A stretch of DNA of 64,000 bases. Origin: Petunia secreta (Eukaryota; Streptophyta; Magnoliopsida; Solanales; Solanaceae). The notes beneath the pieces are model-generated. The model searched no databases and had not been told where the DNA came from. It saw only the letters and a list, made by a program, of their open reading frames with translations. Shown piece after piece: positions 32,392 through 44,640 of this stretch (the stretch's first letter is position 1; every line of letters starts with the position of its first letter). The position numbers were made by a program, and so were the translations under genes. The stretch is from contig JARKIP010000065.1 of assembly GCA_029990175.1 (NCBI GenBank), forward strand, positions 4,530,501-4,594,500, written 5' to 3'.

Positions 32392-33356
32392 GTACCACTT
32401 TTGTCACGACTCAATCTAGGGCCACGACAGAAACCTACAATGAGTGTCGATCATTGCTAAACCTACTAATAATCTATTAATGCCAGAGATAAGCTGGCAA
32501 CCTGATCATATATACACACGTACCTATCTGCTGAAAGCATAAAGTCTGGAAAGATTACATGACTTTAACTTGCTGGCAATTAGAACATTGGGCCACAAAT
32601 TCTGCTATGTCACCCTTCATTCTGTCCCACCAATAAATCTGCTTAAGATCATGGTACATCTTAGTTGAACCTGGATGAACAATGTATTTGGAATAATATG
32701 CCTCTATTATAATCTGTCCATGTAAATCTGCAACATCAGGAACACAAAGTCCATCTTTATGCATGAGAACACCGTCAGTAGTATCCCTATATGGCTACTC
32801 CAGTTTTCTTCTGGCTATCTGTCTGTATTCAACTACAACTGGATCCTCATACTAACGCTGTTTTGTTTCATGAAAATTTAAAGTTAAAGGTCTAGTGCAG
32901 CTTGTCGTCCATCCATCATTGGCATATCTCTTTTACACCTCAATTTTTTGAGAAGTTACTTTAGCGTTATAAGTGCACATATAATCAACTTTGTTGCTGG
33001 TATTCTGCCTCAGCTCATAGTCCAACTACATGTCTCTTTTATTTTCACTTTTTCAAGACATTATATTCCAAATTCAAAGAAAATACCCTGAAGTAGATGT
33101 TCAGTTTGAAGATCATTCCTGGTCTTCATCATACTATCCAGTAGTATTTGCATGATCCTTATCCTTATATGATAGACCCTGTTCAGATGAACCTTTGACA
33201 TACATTAGGATATGAGTAACTACATTCCCACAAGGAGCTTGCGGAACAACACTAACATCAACTGAGATGTGGCATAGTGCGTTCGTAAAAATAATATAGC
33301 TTGCATCAAATCTTCTATAGTGTGTAGTGACAAGGTACTTCAAAAGCTTCCCCTAT
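32392..33356 (-). mobile_element. Nested antisense gypsy integrase fragment
   Basis: Absent at the equivalent place in the other family G copies (which read straight from TCTAAGGC to GAAGCGTAAGC). Minus strand 32764-32555 encodes LCVPDVADLHGQIIIEAYYS, HPGSTKMYHDLK, YWWDRMKGDIAEFVAQCSNC and QQVK, the H2C2 zinc-binding domain of plant Del/Tekay-type gypsy integrases, in good condition. The rest up to 33356 is not recognised. No target duplication is evident. Confidence 0.75.
32555..32764 (-). pseudogene. Gypsy integrase H2C2 zinc-binding domain
   Basis: A 69-residue open frame with H-x3-H-like (EAYYSKYIVHPGSTKM) and C-x2-C (QCSNCQQ) spacing typical of integrase zinc-binding domains, plus the WW..MK.DIAEFVA signature. 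It is truncated before the catalytic core. Despite its open frame it is only a fragment. Confidence 0.85.
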
Positions 33357-33723
33357 TGCATCAAGCGTAAGCTAATTCTTAGTTCCATCGACCCGTTCTA
33401 TATCAAAAGGTATATCGAAGAGGTGGATATCGGCTGAATCATGTTAACCCATTCAAAGTTCCGTGTATCTTTACTTTCAAAAAGTAAAACTCTCCTCTCG
33501 TGATCGAGGAAGGGTCAGTTTAGTCAAAATAAGCTGGGCAATGGTATTATCATATTATCCAGATATATTTTATTCCAAAAGTACGATATGCGTGTTATGA
33601 TTCTGATCTTGTAATAAAGAAGATAATGTCCGTGGAGTAGTTTGGGAAGGTCGTGCAAGTTCTCTTGTTAACTGTGCGAACTTTCCTTTACACTTAGGCT
33701 CGTTCGGGGACGAACGAGAGTTT
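33357..33723 (+). other. Family G interior, 3' part
   Basis: Non-coding and shared with minus-strand copies (GCGTAAGCTAATTCTTA, CTCGTGATCGAGGAAGGGTC), ending in CTCGTTCGGGGACGAACGAG, a near-perfect inverted repeat (about 33700-33719) just before the polypurine tract. Confidence 0.6.
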
Positions 33724-33736
33724 AAGTGGAGGAGAA
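33724..33736 (+). promoter_or_regulatory. Polypurine tract, plus-strand family G element
   Basis: AAGTGGAGGAGAA directly before the 3' LTR start; the same sequence borders the LTRs of the minus-strand copies. Confidence 0.85.
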
Positions 33737-34735
33737 TAAAACGACCTCGGTTAGTCGTTTCAGAAGTTTGGAGTCCGATTGGCGTGCCGATAATTTTAAA
33801 ATATCCGTAATATCCATTAGGACCTGTTTGTAAAATTTGAGCTAAATCAGACCTCGTTTGGTAGGCATCGGATGAAGGTTTCAGTTTTTATTGACGATAA
33901 ATATTAAAAAGAGATTTTCGAGCTCGGTTTTGCCGAATGAGCTCCGATTCGAAATCCAAAAGCGCTGTTAGGTTCGTATGATTATTTGTGACTTTTGTGA
34001 ACTTTCGAAAGTGAATTTCGATGTGGTTCGGCTAGTTTCCGCTAAAATGCCGAAAGTTAAATAATTTGACTTTTTCTATTTAAATTCGCATCTTGAGTTT
34101 CGGGAGTCCAATTTGAGATCCGCCTTTGTGAGTATGTTACATATATTTTTTGTAACTGATATGCAAAAGTTGAAATTATTTCGAATATCGTAGGGTACTG
34201 TTTTAATTTTTACCGTAGCAGCGAATTTATAAAAAGAAAAAATGATAGAAAAAAAAGGAAAAAGAAAGAAATGAAAAGGGCTGACTATGTCGGTCACTAA
34301 GGGATCCCTTAGCAGATTTATTAAACGTACAGAAAGAGAGAAATAGGAACACAGCAGGTAGGAAAAAAAATGAATAATGCCAGAAAATAAGAAAATGGGC
34401 CGGAGAAAAGTAGAATTTTCACCCTGAAACATTCAGGTAATGATCCTAATATATTATTTGAGTTTATTACGTGTGTTTGAATATGTTTTAACGGTAAAAC
34501 TTGAAATATTATACATCGTTTCAATAAGTTCAATTAATAGTTTAAAGGGTCAAATGGACCACGATAATAAAATTGATTATATATCCGTACTCAGTGAGTT
34601 ATGGGCAACTTATAAATGTAATTTATTCAGGGTTTGGTTATGTGACCATAAACCCTGTATATAGGCCTGACCTGCGTGTTGCGTATGTGAATAGGATATC
34701 AGGTTCCTAACCGAATTACCCGAAGATGTGAGGAA
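33737..34735 (+). mobile_element. Truncated 3' LTR of the plus-strand family G element
   Basis: It matches 27205-28190 of the 5' LTR and stops at AAGATGTGAGGAA, where unrelated Ogre-like DNA begins. The first dinucleotide is TA instead of TG. Confidence 0.85.
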
Positions 34736-36113
34736 CCCAACACGACGACGTGAAAAAACTACATCCCTAAAAATTCAACATCGATACACAAGCATATTTT
34801 GGTAAAAATTTCAACGATGTGAAGACCGACACCAAAATCTTTTCTGACTTCTGACTGAAGTATTTTTGTAAAATTTTGTCATTATAACGATAGAAAATTG
34901 ACATCTATAAAAGATGGCCGACACTGGCACTTTACAAAAAAATTTCCATTACAACAGTATTTAGAGAGAACTCGGAGTTGCCACTTGACAAGTTAAAGGT
35001 GTGCCAAGTCACCAAAAGGTACCTCAAAACCATCTTTGACTCGTCTAATGGTCTGCACTAGAGATTCGAGTAAGCTTCTCAGTTGACTCTCGGGAAGGTA
35101 TTAGGAACCCTCGAGTCCTGTGCCGAGTACAATTATTTTATTTCCGCATTTTAATCTATAATTGTTATATTATGTCGTTATTTGAAAGTTAACTCCTTGA
35201 TTAAAATAGACTTGGGCGCATATGTATTATTCTCTTAATGATCTTAACTTGAAAATGATCTCATTTAATTCAAGAATTGTAAAAAGTAATTGTTAAGCCT
35301 CAATTAATTAATTATCTTGACAAATAAAATAAAATACTAGTTGTTAGCTAATGGGACTACTTTATTAAAAGTAAGCTATGTACCAGTTTACAAAAACACA
35401 GTCAGATTTATTCACAGTAAGGAAAATAGCACTATATGTCCATTTTTATGTTGTTTTCTCAAATTTGTCTGGTTATAGTTTACATTGCAGCCCGCTTTGC
35501 CTATTACCATTTTATCGATTTTTTCAAAATTCTCAAGAATTAACTATGTGACCATTTTCTTTTTTTTTTTCCTTAAAAAAAATCAGATTTAAGGGTTTAA
35601 ACTCGCTAAAGAGAGCAAATATAACTTGCAAGTTGTAAACATCAGTTTCTAACTACTTATACTCATCAATTGTTTTTTATATATACAAAAACTTAAGAAT
35701 AACAACTTCTAGTCACTTTTTATATATAAGACTTTAGAATAATAACTACAAAAAGTAGAACGTGCAATGGCTAAAGATCTCTTTTAACTCAAGTTCAAGT
35801 TCAAAATTAAGATTAACTAACACACAAAAACAGAGTCTCAAACCACTAATACATGCTGATTCTCATATGCAATAAGTTCTATATAAGTACATGGTTAATT
35901 TGTGTTTACCAGTGAGCAAGAAGTCCCGAGCAAAGAAGAAATGAAATAATTAAAACAGTACCAAATGACCAGCAACTTCTACTCCAAACTAGCAGCTAAA
36001 ACAGTCCCTTATACCTCCATTCAACCTTTAAAACTTTAAGATTTATGCTCCAAAAGACCTTCGATGTAAAGGCTTTTGGATCTAAATCTATCTCTCAAAC
36101 TTACTTTCTTTCT
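34736..36113 (+). mobile_element. Ogre-like LTR/leader DNA, left part of the host element
   Basis: Contains GAGTTGCCACTTGACAAGTT, CCAAGTCACCAAAAGG and CTCGGGAAGGTATTAGGAAC, the same type of conserved block as at 7027-7205. Target-duplication evidence shows it was once continuous with 50698 onwards. Its left edge is abrupt. No gene seen; the right half (35160-36113) is AT-rich and featureless. Confidence 0.55.
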
Positions 36114-36791
36114 GACACAACCCGAATTTTTGGCTAGGCCGTGCGGGCACCCGACATCCTCCCCTAGACCCGTCCGGCAAACCCTTAACAACTGATTTAG
36201 GAAAATGAATATAAATCCAACTCATAAATAAAAAGAAGACTTAGAAAAACATAGATATACTAATACATCTAAGCTGTACAAAGAAATTACATCTAACTAC
36301 CCAATATACTAGGTTTAAGACTACCCAGACTAGACATCTAAGAGTACAAAAAAATACATACGCCTCCTGAAGGGAGCAAAATACGACTGAAATAATAAAC
36401 ATACCACTGGTTGCCATCCTGAACAGAAGGTGGCTTACCCTGACAGTGATAGTTGTCTTCGCTCCTTAACAACGTGGCAAACTCAATCCTGGAGGGAACC
36501 TGCCGAAACGAAATAGATAGACAAGAAACAAAAACAAACAAGGGTGAGTCAAAAGGACTCAATAAGTGGGGCAGACTAGCCACCTCAAAGAATAGGATAT
36601 CTAGCAAGGGAGAAGAGAAGCATATAAACTAAATTCCTCTTATTTAAATTATAAAAAAGCAGAGCCATATAATAACTGGAAACACGTATGGAACCATAAA
36701 CTCCTAAACAACCAGGGTTCATAAGATAGAACATATAGGTATCCTGAACATATCAACAATCAGAAATACATCATATTATATGTAAATACTA

Positions 36792-37200
36792 TTGCGGCGT
36801 GCAACCCGATCCATATGTTTATAATGTTGCATCGTGCAACCCGATCCATATGTTTATACCGTTGTGGCGTGTAATCCGACCCATATATTTATACTGTTGC
36901 GGCGTGAAGCTCGATCCATATGTTTATACTGTGGCGGTGTGCAACCCGATCCATATGTTTATACCGTTGCGGTGTGCAACCCGATCCATATATTTATACC
37001 GTTGCGCTGCAACCCGATCCATATATTTATACCGTTGCGGTGTGCAACCCGATCCATATATTTATACCGTTGCGGCGTGAAACCCGATACATATATTTAT
37101 ATTGTTGCGGCGTGTAACCCGATCCATATGTTTATACTGTTACGGCATGCAACCCGATCCATATGCTTATACCGTTGTGGCGTGCAACCCGATCTATATA
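36792..37200 (-). repeat. 35-bp minisatellite, about 12 units
   Basis: Same 35-bp unit as 25190-25388 in reverse orientation (GTGCAACCCGATCCATAT core). Stop-free in all three plus frames. Confidence 0.9.
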
Positions 37201-37384
37201 ACTAAAGCATATAAACCAATTAGGGCAAAAAATAGCCAGAAACATATAGGCGACTAAAATATGTCCGCAACATGGTATGCATACCGCATATCAAAAACAC
37301 AATAGTGACACAATAGTCAGTATGTGGTGCAATGAAATGGGATGAATACGATATGATGCAATGCAGCCACATGTGCTTGATACC

Positions 37385-37650
37385 CATCTTCGATGCGGGA
37401 CTCTCATTGTCTACCAGGAGATATATGCAATAATTACCCTTCGCTGGCTCGGGACTCTCATCGATTACCGGGAAGTATATGCAATGATGACCCTTCAGCA
37501 GCTCGTGACTCTCATTAATTTTCGGGAAGTATATGCAATGATGATCCTTCATCTGCTCCGGACTCTCATCGATTACCGGGAAGTATATGCAATAATGACC
37601 CTTCCCCGGCTCGGGACTCTTATCAATTACCGGGAAGTATATGCAATGCT
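37385..37650 (-). repeat. 54-bp minisatellite, about 5 units
   Basis: Same 54-bp unit as 24470-25022 in reverse orientation, mostly of the GATTACCGGG subtype. Confidence 0.9.
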
Positions 37651-40129
37651 CAAAACCAGAGTACTGTGCTCATATGCTCAATGCAGTACCAACAACAAGG
37701 CCTATGTAATACGCAGTCCGGTTAGGAACCTGATACCACTATCTTAGGGCAATACGGTTAGGAATCTGATACCTTATTTGCATACACAATATGCAGTCCA
37801 GGCCTATGTACATGGTTCAAAGTCACATAACCAAACCCTAAATAAATTATATTTATGGGTTGCCCATAACTCCCTGACTATAAATATATAATCAATTCCA
37901 CTATCGGAATCCAATTAACCCTTGAAACTATCGATTGAATTTATTAAAATGATGTCTAATATCCCAATTTTTACCGTTAAAATATATTCAAACGCACGTA
38001 ATAAACTGAAATAATGGATTAACACCATTATTTGGATGTTTCGGGGTAAAAATTCTACTTTTTCATTCTCTTTTTCCTTTCCTTTCTCTTTTTCTTGGCC
38101 ATTTTCCCATCTGCGTTCTCTTGTGTTTCTCATTACTGTTTTTCGTCTTTAAATTTCTTTGTTTCAAATGTAAAGTAAGGTCCACCGCCTTACTTTTCTT
38201 TTTCTTATGTTTTCCCTTTTTTTGCTTTAATATTTTCTTTTCGTGACGAAAAGTAAAACGGTACCCTACGATACTAGAAATAATTTCAAATTTCTCAAGC
38301 AAGTTATACAAAATATATGCAACATACTCGCTAAGGTGGATCTCAAATCGGACTCCCAAAACTCTTTCTGCGAAATAAAAACGAAAAATTTCAAATTCTT
38401 TAACTTTTGGCATTTTAGCGGAAACTATCTGAACAACCTCAAAATTCACTTCCGGAAATTCGTACAAGCCAAAATAGTCATACGAACCTAACGGCGCTTT
38501 CGAATATCTAATCGGAGCTCATTCGCCGAAATCGAGCTTGAAAATCTCTTTTTAATCTTTACCGACACCGAAATTTAAAACCTTCTTTCGATACCTACCA
38601 AACGAGGTCTGATTTAGCTCAAATTTTAGAAACAAGTCCTACTGGACCATATGAAGATTTTAAAATTATCGGCACGCCAATTGGAATTCTAACTTTCGAA
38701 ACGATTACCTAAGGTCATTTCATTCTCCTCCACTTAAACTCTCGTTCGTCCTCGAACAAGCGTAAGTTTGAAGAAAAATTCATACAGATAACAAGAGAAT
38801 TTCCATGCCCTTCATAAACTATTCCACAGACATTTTTTCATTATTACAGGATCTGAATTATAACACACACTCTGAATTCTTAGAACAAAACATATCAGAA
38901 TAATATCACCATTGCCCATATTATTCGGATAAGCTGACCCTTCCTCGATCACGAGAGGATAGTTTTACATTTTCGGAACAAAGATACACGGAAATCTAGA
39001 TGGATTAACATGATTCTGCCGACGAATTACCTCGTCGATATACTTTTCAATATAGAACATGTCGATGAAAATAAGAATTAGCTTACGCTTCAACAAAGCC
39101 TTAGAGATTAAATATTACCCTTTAGTATTGGAGGAAAACTCCTCCACTTAAATAAAAAAACTCGTACAGCTAATTTGAATAGAAATAGCTATCCTCGCAA
39201 AGTCTGCTGGACTAAGGCAGACTAAGCTAAAAATATAATACGGCTTAGAACTGAGCTACCAAATTACCTTCTAGAGTTGCCAAAAAACTATAACTCTCAA
39301 GTCCATAATTCCATACCTTTTCCATAAGCACCACTGCCTGATGGATCAACTCAGGGGTCAAATGATGCCTAGTAGCCTTAAAACACAACAATGTGCTTAT
39401 TCAGCTACCTTGACACACACTCTAGCTCAACAAAGGGAACAGCGAAAGCAACTACTAGCCGCCCAAGCTCACTAATACCGGACAAAAAGAGATGGCAATG
39501 GACTGAGGATGGAAATAATTAGAGCTTTAGAAAGCTCATCTTCTTATTTGGTTGGCTACAAAGATAGACTACTTATGAGTCAAGCAAGCCAAAGAATCAC
39601 AATGGAAGACTATTATGAGGTTTATGGAATAACATCCATGCCAATTTAAACTCCCAATAAGAAGGAAACTTTGATAATTTACTAGAAATCCCATTTATAA
39701 CTAAGACCAATTCACATAACAACATGGCTCTATAAGCATCTTGAATTAGAGGAAGACACATAGATCGAATATTTTTTATTGATCACTTTACACTGGAAGA
39801 AACAGTGACACTTTCTGATGCTGATGAATTAGAATCCCGACATCCAACCAACACGAAATTCCGAGAAGAGAGGTAAACTGATTTGACATAATAACAGAAG
39901 GTGGCACAACAAGATGCCAGGCAGACAATACCGACACTCACTGCCAAATTTCTGACATTTAGACCAGTTAAACTAGTAAGGGTCTCACAAATGCCAGAAA
40001 TAAATCCTACCAGAAGCTAACTCTTCTACCGCAACAGATTCTTAATAAACTACATCCAACGAAACCATGAAAATATGATAAGACAAATCATTTCCAGATC
40101 GATCGGAAGAATCAAATCTTACTCACGTA

Positions 40130-41560
40130 TAAGCGAAGAATAAATATCTAGGTCTACTACATCGGCTGCCTCAACATCCTTTTATCATTGGCAGTTTATA
40201 AAACTGCCTCTGCAGCTGAGCTGAGCCACTACCCTAATAATCACCTCTGAAAAAAACCACTACCAGCACACTATGAGCCTCTGCCGGATGGTGGCATATT
40301 TCAAGATGATTAAGATCTAAATGAAATCCCCTGCAACTGGGTAGGTGCCTGAGGGCCAGAGAAAGGACAACTGCTTTACTGCCAAAGTAAAGGAAAACTC
40401 CACAAAGGATAACCAGACTCATGACAATAATAACACATTTCCGCTGAAAATAGAAGCAGGACAGATCGTTGATAGCTACAAAGAGAAAACTGAGTCTAAT
40501 CTTGATGAACTACTCTCGCACTCTGAGAATCACGCCCTACATGCTGAGATAACCTGGCAGGTGACCTCCCAAAATAATCAGAACTTTTACCTCCAAATAA
40601 GGTACCATGGTGCCCACCAGGGCCGTGAGATCTCTTGCTCCCCCGCTCTAACTTATGGTATGCCTCATACCTCTGAGTAATATCAACAACATAAAATGTA
40701 GTCACGGCCTCAATCTCTCGAGCCATCAGGGACCTCAAGCAAGGAGAAAGGTCATCAATAAATCTTTGAACATTCTCGAAAGGTTCATGGACTAGTTTTG
40801 GTGCATTTCCAGCCATCCTAAAGAATTTAATCTCATATTCTAAAATCCGACAAGCTACCCTATCCAATCGACTCAAATTGGCGACTCTTTCATCTTGCTC
40901 GCTGCGCGAAAGGAATTTTTCCACGAATCTAAAAGAAAAATCGAACCAAGTTAGCTAATAAGAGAGCGGTCCACCAATTCAAGGCTGGACCCCTGAAACT
41001 GGAAAGCAGAATAATCAACACCGTACCGCTCGATATAATCCAGACTGAAGGATACGCTGACATCATTTTATTTTAACAAAAACTTACACAGGGATTATTT
41101 GACGCATGGCTTAAGAACATCAGAAGGTACAATTGGGTAAAATAATGCAGCCTCTTCAGAAACCCGGACTTAGCCATTACTCGGGCTAGCTGACCAGCTA
41201 GAACAACTGGAGGCATAACGCATGCTGCCTCTGGAACATAATTTACTGGGACAACATTAAAAAATGGAACAGGAGCTCCCTAAGACCGAATGTCTGCATC
41301 GGCGGCAACCTAATAGAAGGTTTTTGCAATATCTACCCATCAAAGATTCTCGTAAAAGCACCATAGAGAGCCACGGAACAATAAGTCTCTGCTCCATTGC
41401 ACATCCCGAGCTCGCACAGCTGGGGCCTGCGCAACTAGATCGTCAACACGATCCACAACTCTTAGGGCTTGAGTAGCTCTAGCCTCAGGCTAGACTACTT
41501 CGTCCTTAACTTCTACCGTTTGCTAATTTGTCACACAAGGGTTCACAATTACCACGAAGG
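40130..41560 (-). pseudogene. Degenerate gag of array interior 1
   Basis: Minus-strand 40924-40496 is open for 142 residues: RVANLSRLDRVACRILEYEI, KFFRMAGNAPKLVHEPFENV, QRFIDDLSPCLRSLMAREIE and a Gly/Ser/His/Arg-rich tail. This matches the second half of plant gypsy gag (MSV..YE..F..L...A..LV...E.I..FI.GL...IR..MA.E). The N-terminal half upstream (VIVNPR.., then the WW block near 40960) is frame-broken, and so is the C-terminal tail to about 40130 (LQRQFYKLP). Confidence 0.8.
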
Positions 41561-41727
41561 AATTAATGAAAACAGTTTTGCATCCTAGAACGGCGCACGA
41601 TCAGAAAAGAAGGAAGTAAAACTTCCTAAATGCCATCATAGCCTCTCATAGATAAGTACGGACATCTACGTACCCATCAGCGAGACTCTACTAGACACTG
41701 TCTTAGTCTTGATAGACTCTAAACCGA

Positions 41728-41739
41728 GGTCTGATACCA
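41728..41739 (-). other. Primer-binding site of interior 1
   Basis: TGGTATCAGACC on the minus strand, one change from TGGTATCAGAGC, two bases from the LTR end. Confidence 0.85.
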
Positions 41740-42417
41740 ATTGACACGACCCAAATTTTTGGCTAGGCCGTGCGGGTACCCGAGATCCTCCCCTTGACCC
41801 GTCGGGCGAACCCTTAACAACTAATTTAGGAAAATGAATATAAATCCAACTCATAAATAAGAACAAGACTTAGAAAAGCATAGATATACTGATACCTCTA
41901 AGTTGTACAAAGAAATTACGGCTAACTACCCAACATACTAGGTTTTGGGCTGTTCAGACTAGACATCTAAGACTACAAAAAAATACATACGCCTCCTGAA
42001 GGGAGCAAAATACGACTGAAATAATAAACATACCACTGGTTGCCATCCTGAACAGAAGGTGGCTCACCCTGACAGTGATAGTTGTCTTCGCTCCTTAACA
42101 ACGTGGCGAACTCAATCCTGGAGCGAACCTGCCGAAATGAAATATATAGACAAGAAACAGCAAAAAATAAGGGTGAGTCAAAAGGACTCAATAAGTGGGG
42201 CAGACTAGCCACCTCAAAGAATAGAATAGCTAGCCAGGGAGAAGAGAAGCAAATAAACCAAATTCCTCTTATTTAAATTATAAAAAGGCAGAGCCATATA
42301 ATAACTGGAAACACGTTTGGATCCATAAACTCATAAAAAACCAGGGTTCATAACATAGAACATATAGGAATCCTGAACATATCAACAATCAGAAATACAT
42401 CATATTATATGTAAATA

Positions 42418-42865
42418 ATGTTACGGTGTGCAACCCGATCCAGATGTTTATAATGTTTCGGCGTGCAACCCTATCCATATGTTTATACCGTTGCGGCGTG
42501 GAACCCGATCCATATATTTATACTGTTGCGGCGTGCAACCCGATCCTATGTTAATGCCGCTGCGGTGTGCAACGTGATCCATATATGTATACTATTGCAC
42601 GTGCAACCCGATCCATATATTTATACTGTTGCGGCATGTAACCCGATCCATATATTTGTACCATTGCAGCGTGCAACCCGATCCATATGTTTATACCGTT
42701 GCAGTGTGCAACCCGATCCATATATTTATACTGTTGCGGCATCCAACCCGATCCATATATTTATACTGTTGCAGCGTGCAACCCGATCCATATATTTATA
42801 CCGTTGCGGCATGCAACCTGATCCATATGTTTATACTATTGCGGCGCGCAACCCGATCCATATAA
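42418..42865 (-). repeat. 35-bp minisatellite, about 13 units
   Basis: Reverse-orientation 35-bp units; at least one unit is shortened (near 42595), shifting the frame of the repeat peptide. Confidence 0.9.
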
Positions 42866-43039
42866 CTGAAGCATATAAACCAATTAAGGTTACAAAATAG
42901 CCAGAAACATATAGGCAACTAAAATATGTCTGCAACATGGTGTACATACCGCATACACAAAACACAACACAATAGTCAGTATGTAGTGCAACGAAATGGG
43001 ATGAATTTTGTATGATGCAATGAAGTCACATGTGTCTGA

Positions 43040-43412
43040 TGCCCATCTCCGGCACGGGACTCTCATCGTCTACCAGGAGAGACATGGAATAATGACCCTT
43101 TGCCGGCTCAGGACTTTCATTAATTACCGGGAAGTATATGCAATGATAACCCTTCACTGGCTCGGGAGTCTCATCGATTACCGGGAAGTATATGCAATGA
43201 TGACCCCTCACCGACGCGGGACTCTCATCGATAACCGAGAAGTATATGCAATGATGACCCTTCACCGGCTCGGGACTCTCATCGATTATCGGGAAGTATA
43301 TGCAATGATGACCCTTCACCGGATCGGGACTCTCATCAATTACCGGGAAGTATATGCAATAATGACCTTTCAACGGCTCGGAGCTCTCATCGATTACCGG
43401 GAAATATGTGCA
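43040..43412 (-). repeat. 54-bp minisatellite, about 7 units
   Basis: Reverse-orientation 54-bp units, mostly GATTACCGGG subtype. Confidence 0.9.
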
Positions 43413-44640
43413 ATGCTCAAAACCAGAGTACAATGCTCATATGCTCAATGCAGTACCAACAACAGGGCATAACATATAATATACAATGTAAATTTAAAGT
43501 TCAGGCATAATGAGTACGCCTATCGGCACCTACACACGTAAGGAACACGTGGTAGAATATCCACAAGGCCAAGGGCCTCCAAAGAAATGGGTACAAACAC
43601 TTACCTTGTTCCAAAGCTTGCACTCATATTAAACAACCGCATTATCTTTGGGTTCACACCTTAGGAAATCCGGTTAGGAACCTGATACCCTATTCGCATA
43701 CGCATTACGCAGTCCAGGCCTATGTACATGGTTCAAAGTCACCTAACCAAACCCTAAATAAATTACATTTTCGGGTTGCCCATAACTCTCTAAGTAAGAA
43801 TATATAATCAATTCCACTATCGGAGTCCAATTAGCCTATGAAACTATTGATTAAACTTATTAAAATGATGTCTAATATCCCTTTTTTACCGTTAAAATAT
43901 AATCAAACACACTTAATAAACTGAAATAATAGATTAACACTATTACCTGGATGTTTCGGGGTAAAAATTCTACTTTTTCCTTCTCCTTTTCATTTCCTTT
44001 CTCTTTTTCCTGGCCATTTTGTCCTCTGCGTTCTCTTGTGTTTCTCGTTTCTGTTTTTCGTCTTTACTTTCTTTGTTGCAAATGTAAAGTAAGGTCCATC
44101 GCCTTACTTTTCTTTTTCTTATGTTTTCCCCTCTTATTTTTCCTTTAATATTTTCTTTTCGTGACGAAAGTTAAAACAGTACCCTACAATACTAAAAATA
44201 ATTCTAAATTTCTCAAACAAGTTATACAAAATATATGTAACATACTCGCTAAGGCGGATCTCAAATAGGACTCCCGAAACTCCATATGCGAACTAAAACG
44301 AAAAATATCAAATTCTTTAACTTTCGGTATTTTAGCGAAAACTATCCGAATGACCTTAAAATTAACTTTCGAAAATTCGTACAGGTCAAAAATAGTCATA
44401 CGAACCTAACGATGCTTTTGAATTTTGAATCGGAGCTCATTCACCAAAATCGAGCTCGAAAATCTCTTTTTAATACTTACCGACAACGAAAACTAAAACC
44501 TTCTTTCGATACCTACCAAACAAGGTCTGATTTAGCTCAAACTTTAAAGACAAGTCCTAATGAACCTTATGAACATTTTAAAATTATCGGCATGCCAATT
44601 CGAGTCCTAACTTCCAAAACGACTGCCTAAGGTCATTTCA

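Larger units (their letters stand above)
26731..34735 (+). mobile_element. Family G element, plus strand, 3' LTR truncated
   Basis: 5' LTR 26731-29670 (with a chimeric start), primer-binding site TGGTATCAGAGC at 29673-29684, degenerate gag, a nested antisense integrase fragment (about 32392-33356), polypurine tract 33724-33736, and a 3' LTR 33737-34735 that breaks off after about 1 kb. No reverse transcriptase of its own is seen. The 3' LTR starts TA instead of TG. Confidence 0.9.
36114..38722 (-). mobile_element. Array LTR 1 (outer 3' LTR), 2609 bp
   Basis: Ends TGACACAACC (36114) and GGTCATTTCA (38722). About 12 units of the 35-bp repeat (36792-37200) and 5 of the 54-bp repeat (37385-37650). 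A deletion of about 220 bp near 37700 removes the G-box block present in its sister LTRs, and GGTTAGGAACCTGATACC is partly duplicated there (37718, 37758). Confidence 0.9.
38723..41741 (-). mobile_element. Array interior 1, gag-only, 3019 bp
   Basis: Minus strand from primer-binding site (41728-41739, one mismatch) to polypurine tract (38723-38735). Coding remnants are limited to gag; no pol domain is recognised. Length and order match interior 2, with many point differences. Confidence 0.85.
41742..44640 (-). mobile_element. Array LTR 2 (shared middle LTR), 2899 bp
   Basis: Ends TGACACGACC (41742) and GGTCATTTCA (44640). The primer-binding site lies at its low-coordinate side and a polypurine tract (44641-44653) at its high-coordinate side. 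Carries 35-bp (42418-42865) and 54-bp (43040-43412) arrays and the G-box (43546-43551). Confidence 0.95.

Noticed and set aside
36799..37205. Repeat peptide of the CNPIHIFIPLRRATRS type, also at 42463-42900, 48355-48973 and 61626-61877
   Set aside because: They are the 35-bp minisatellite; every frame is equally open because the unit lacks stops.
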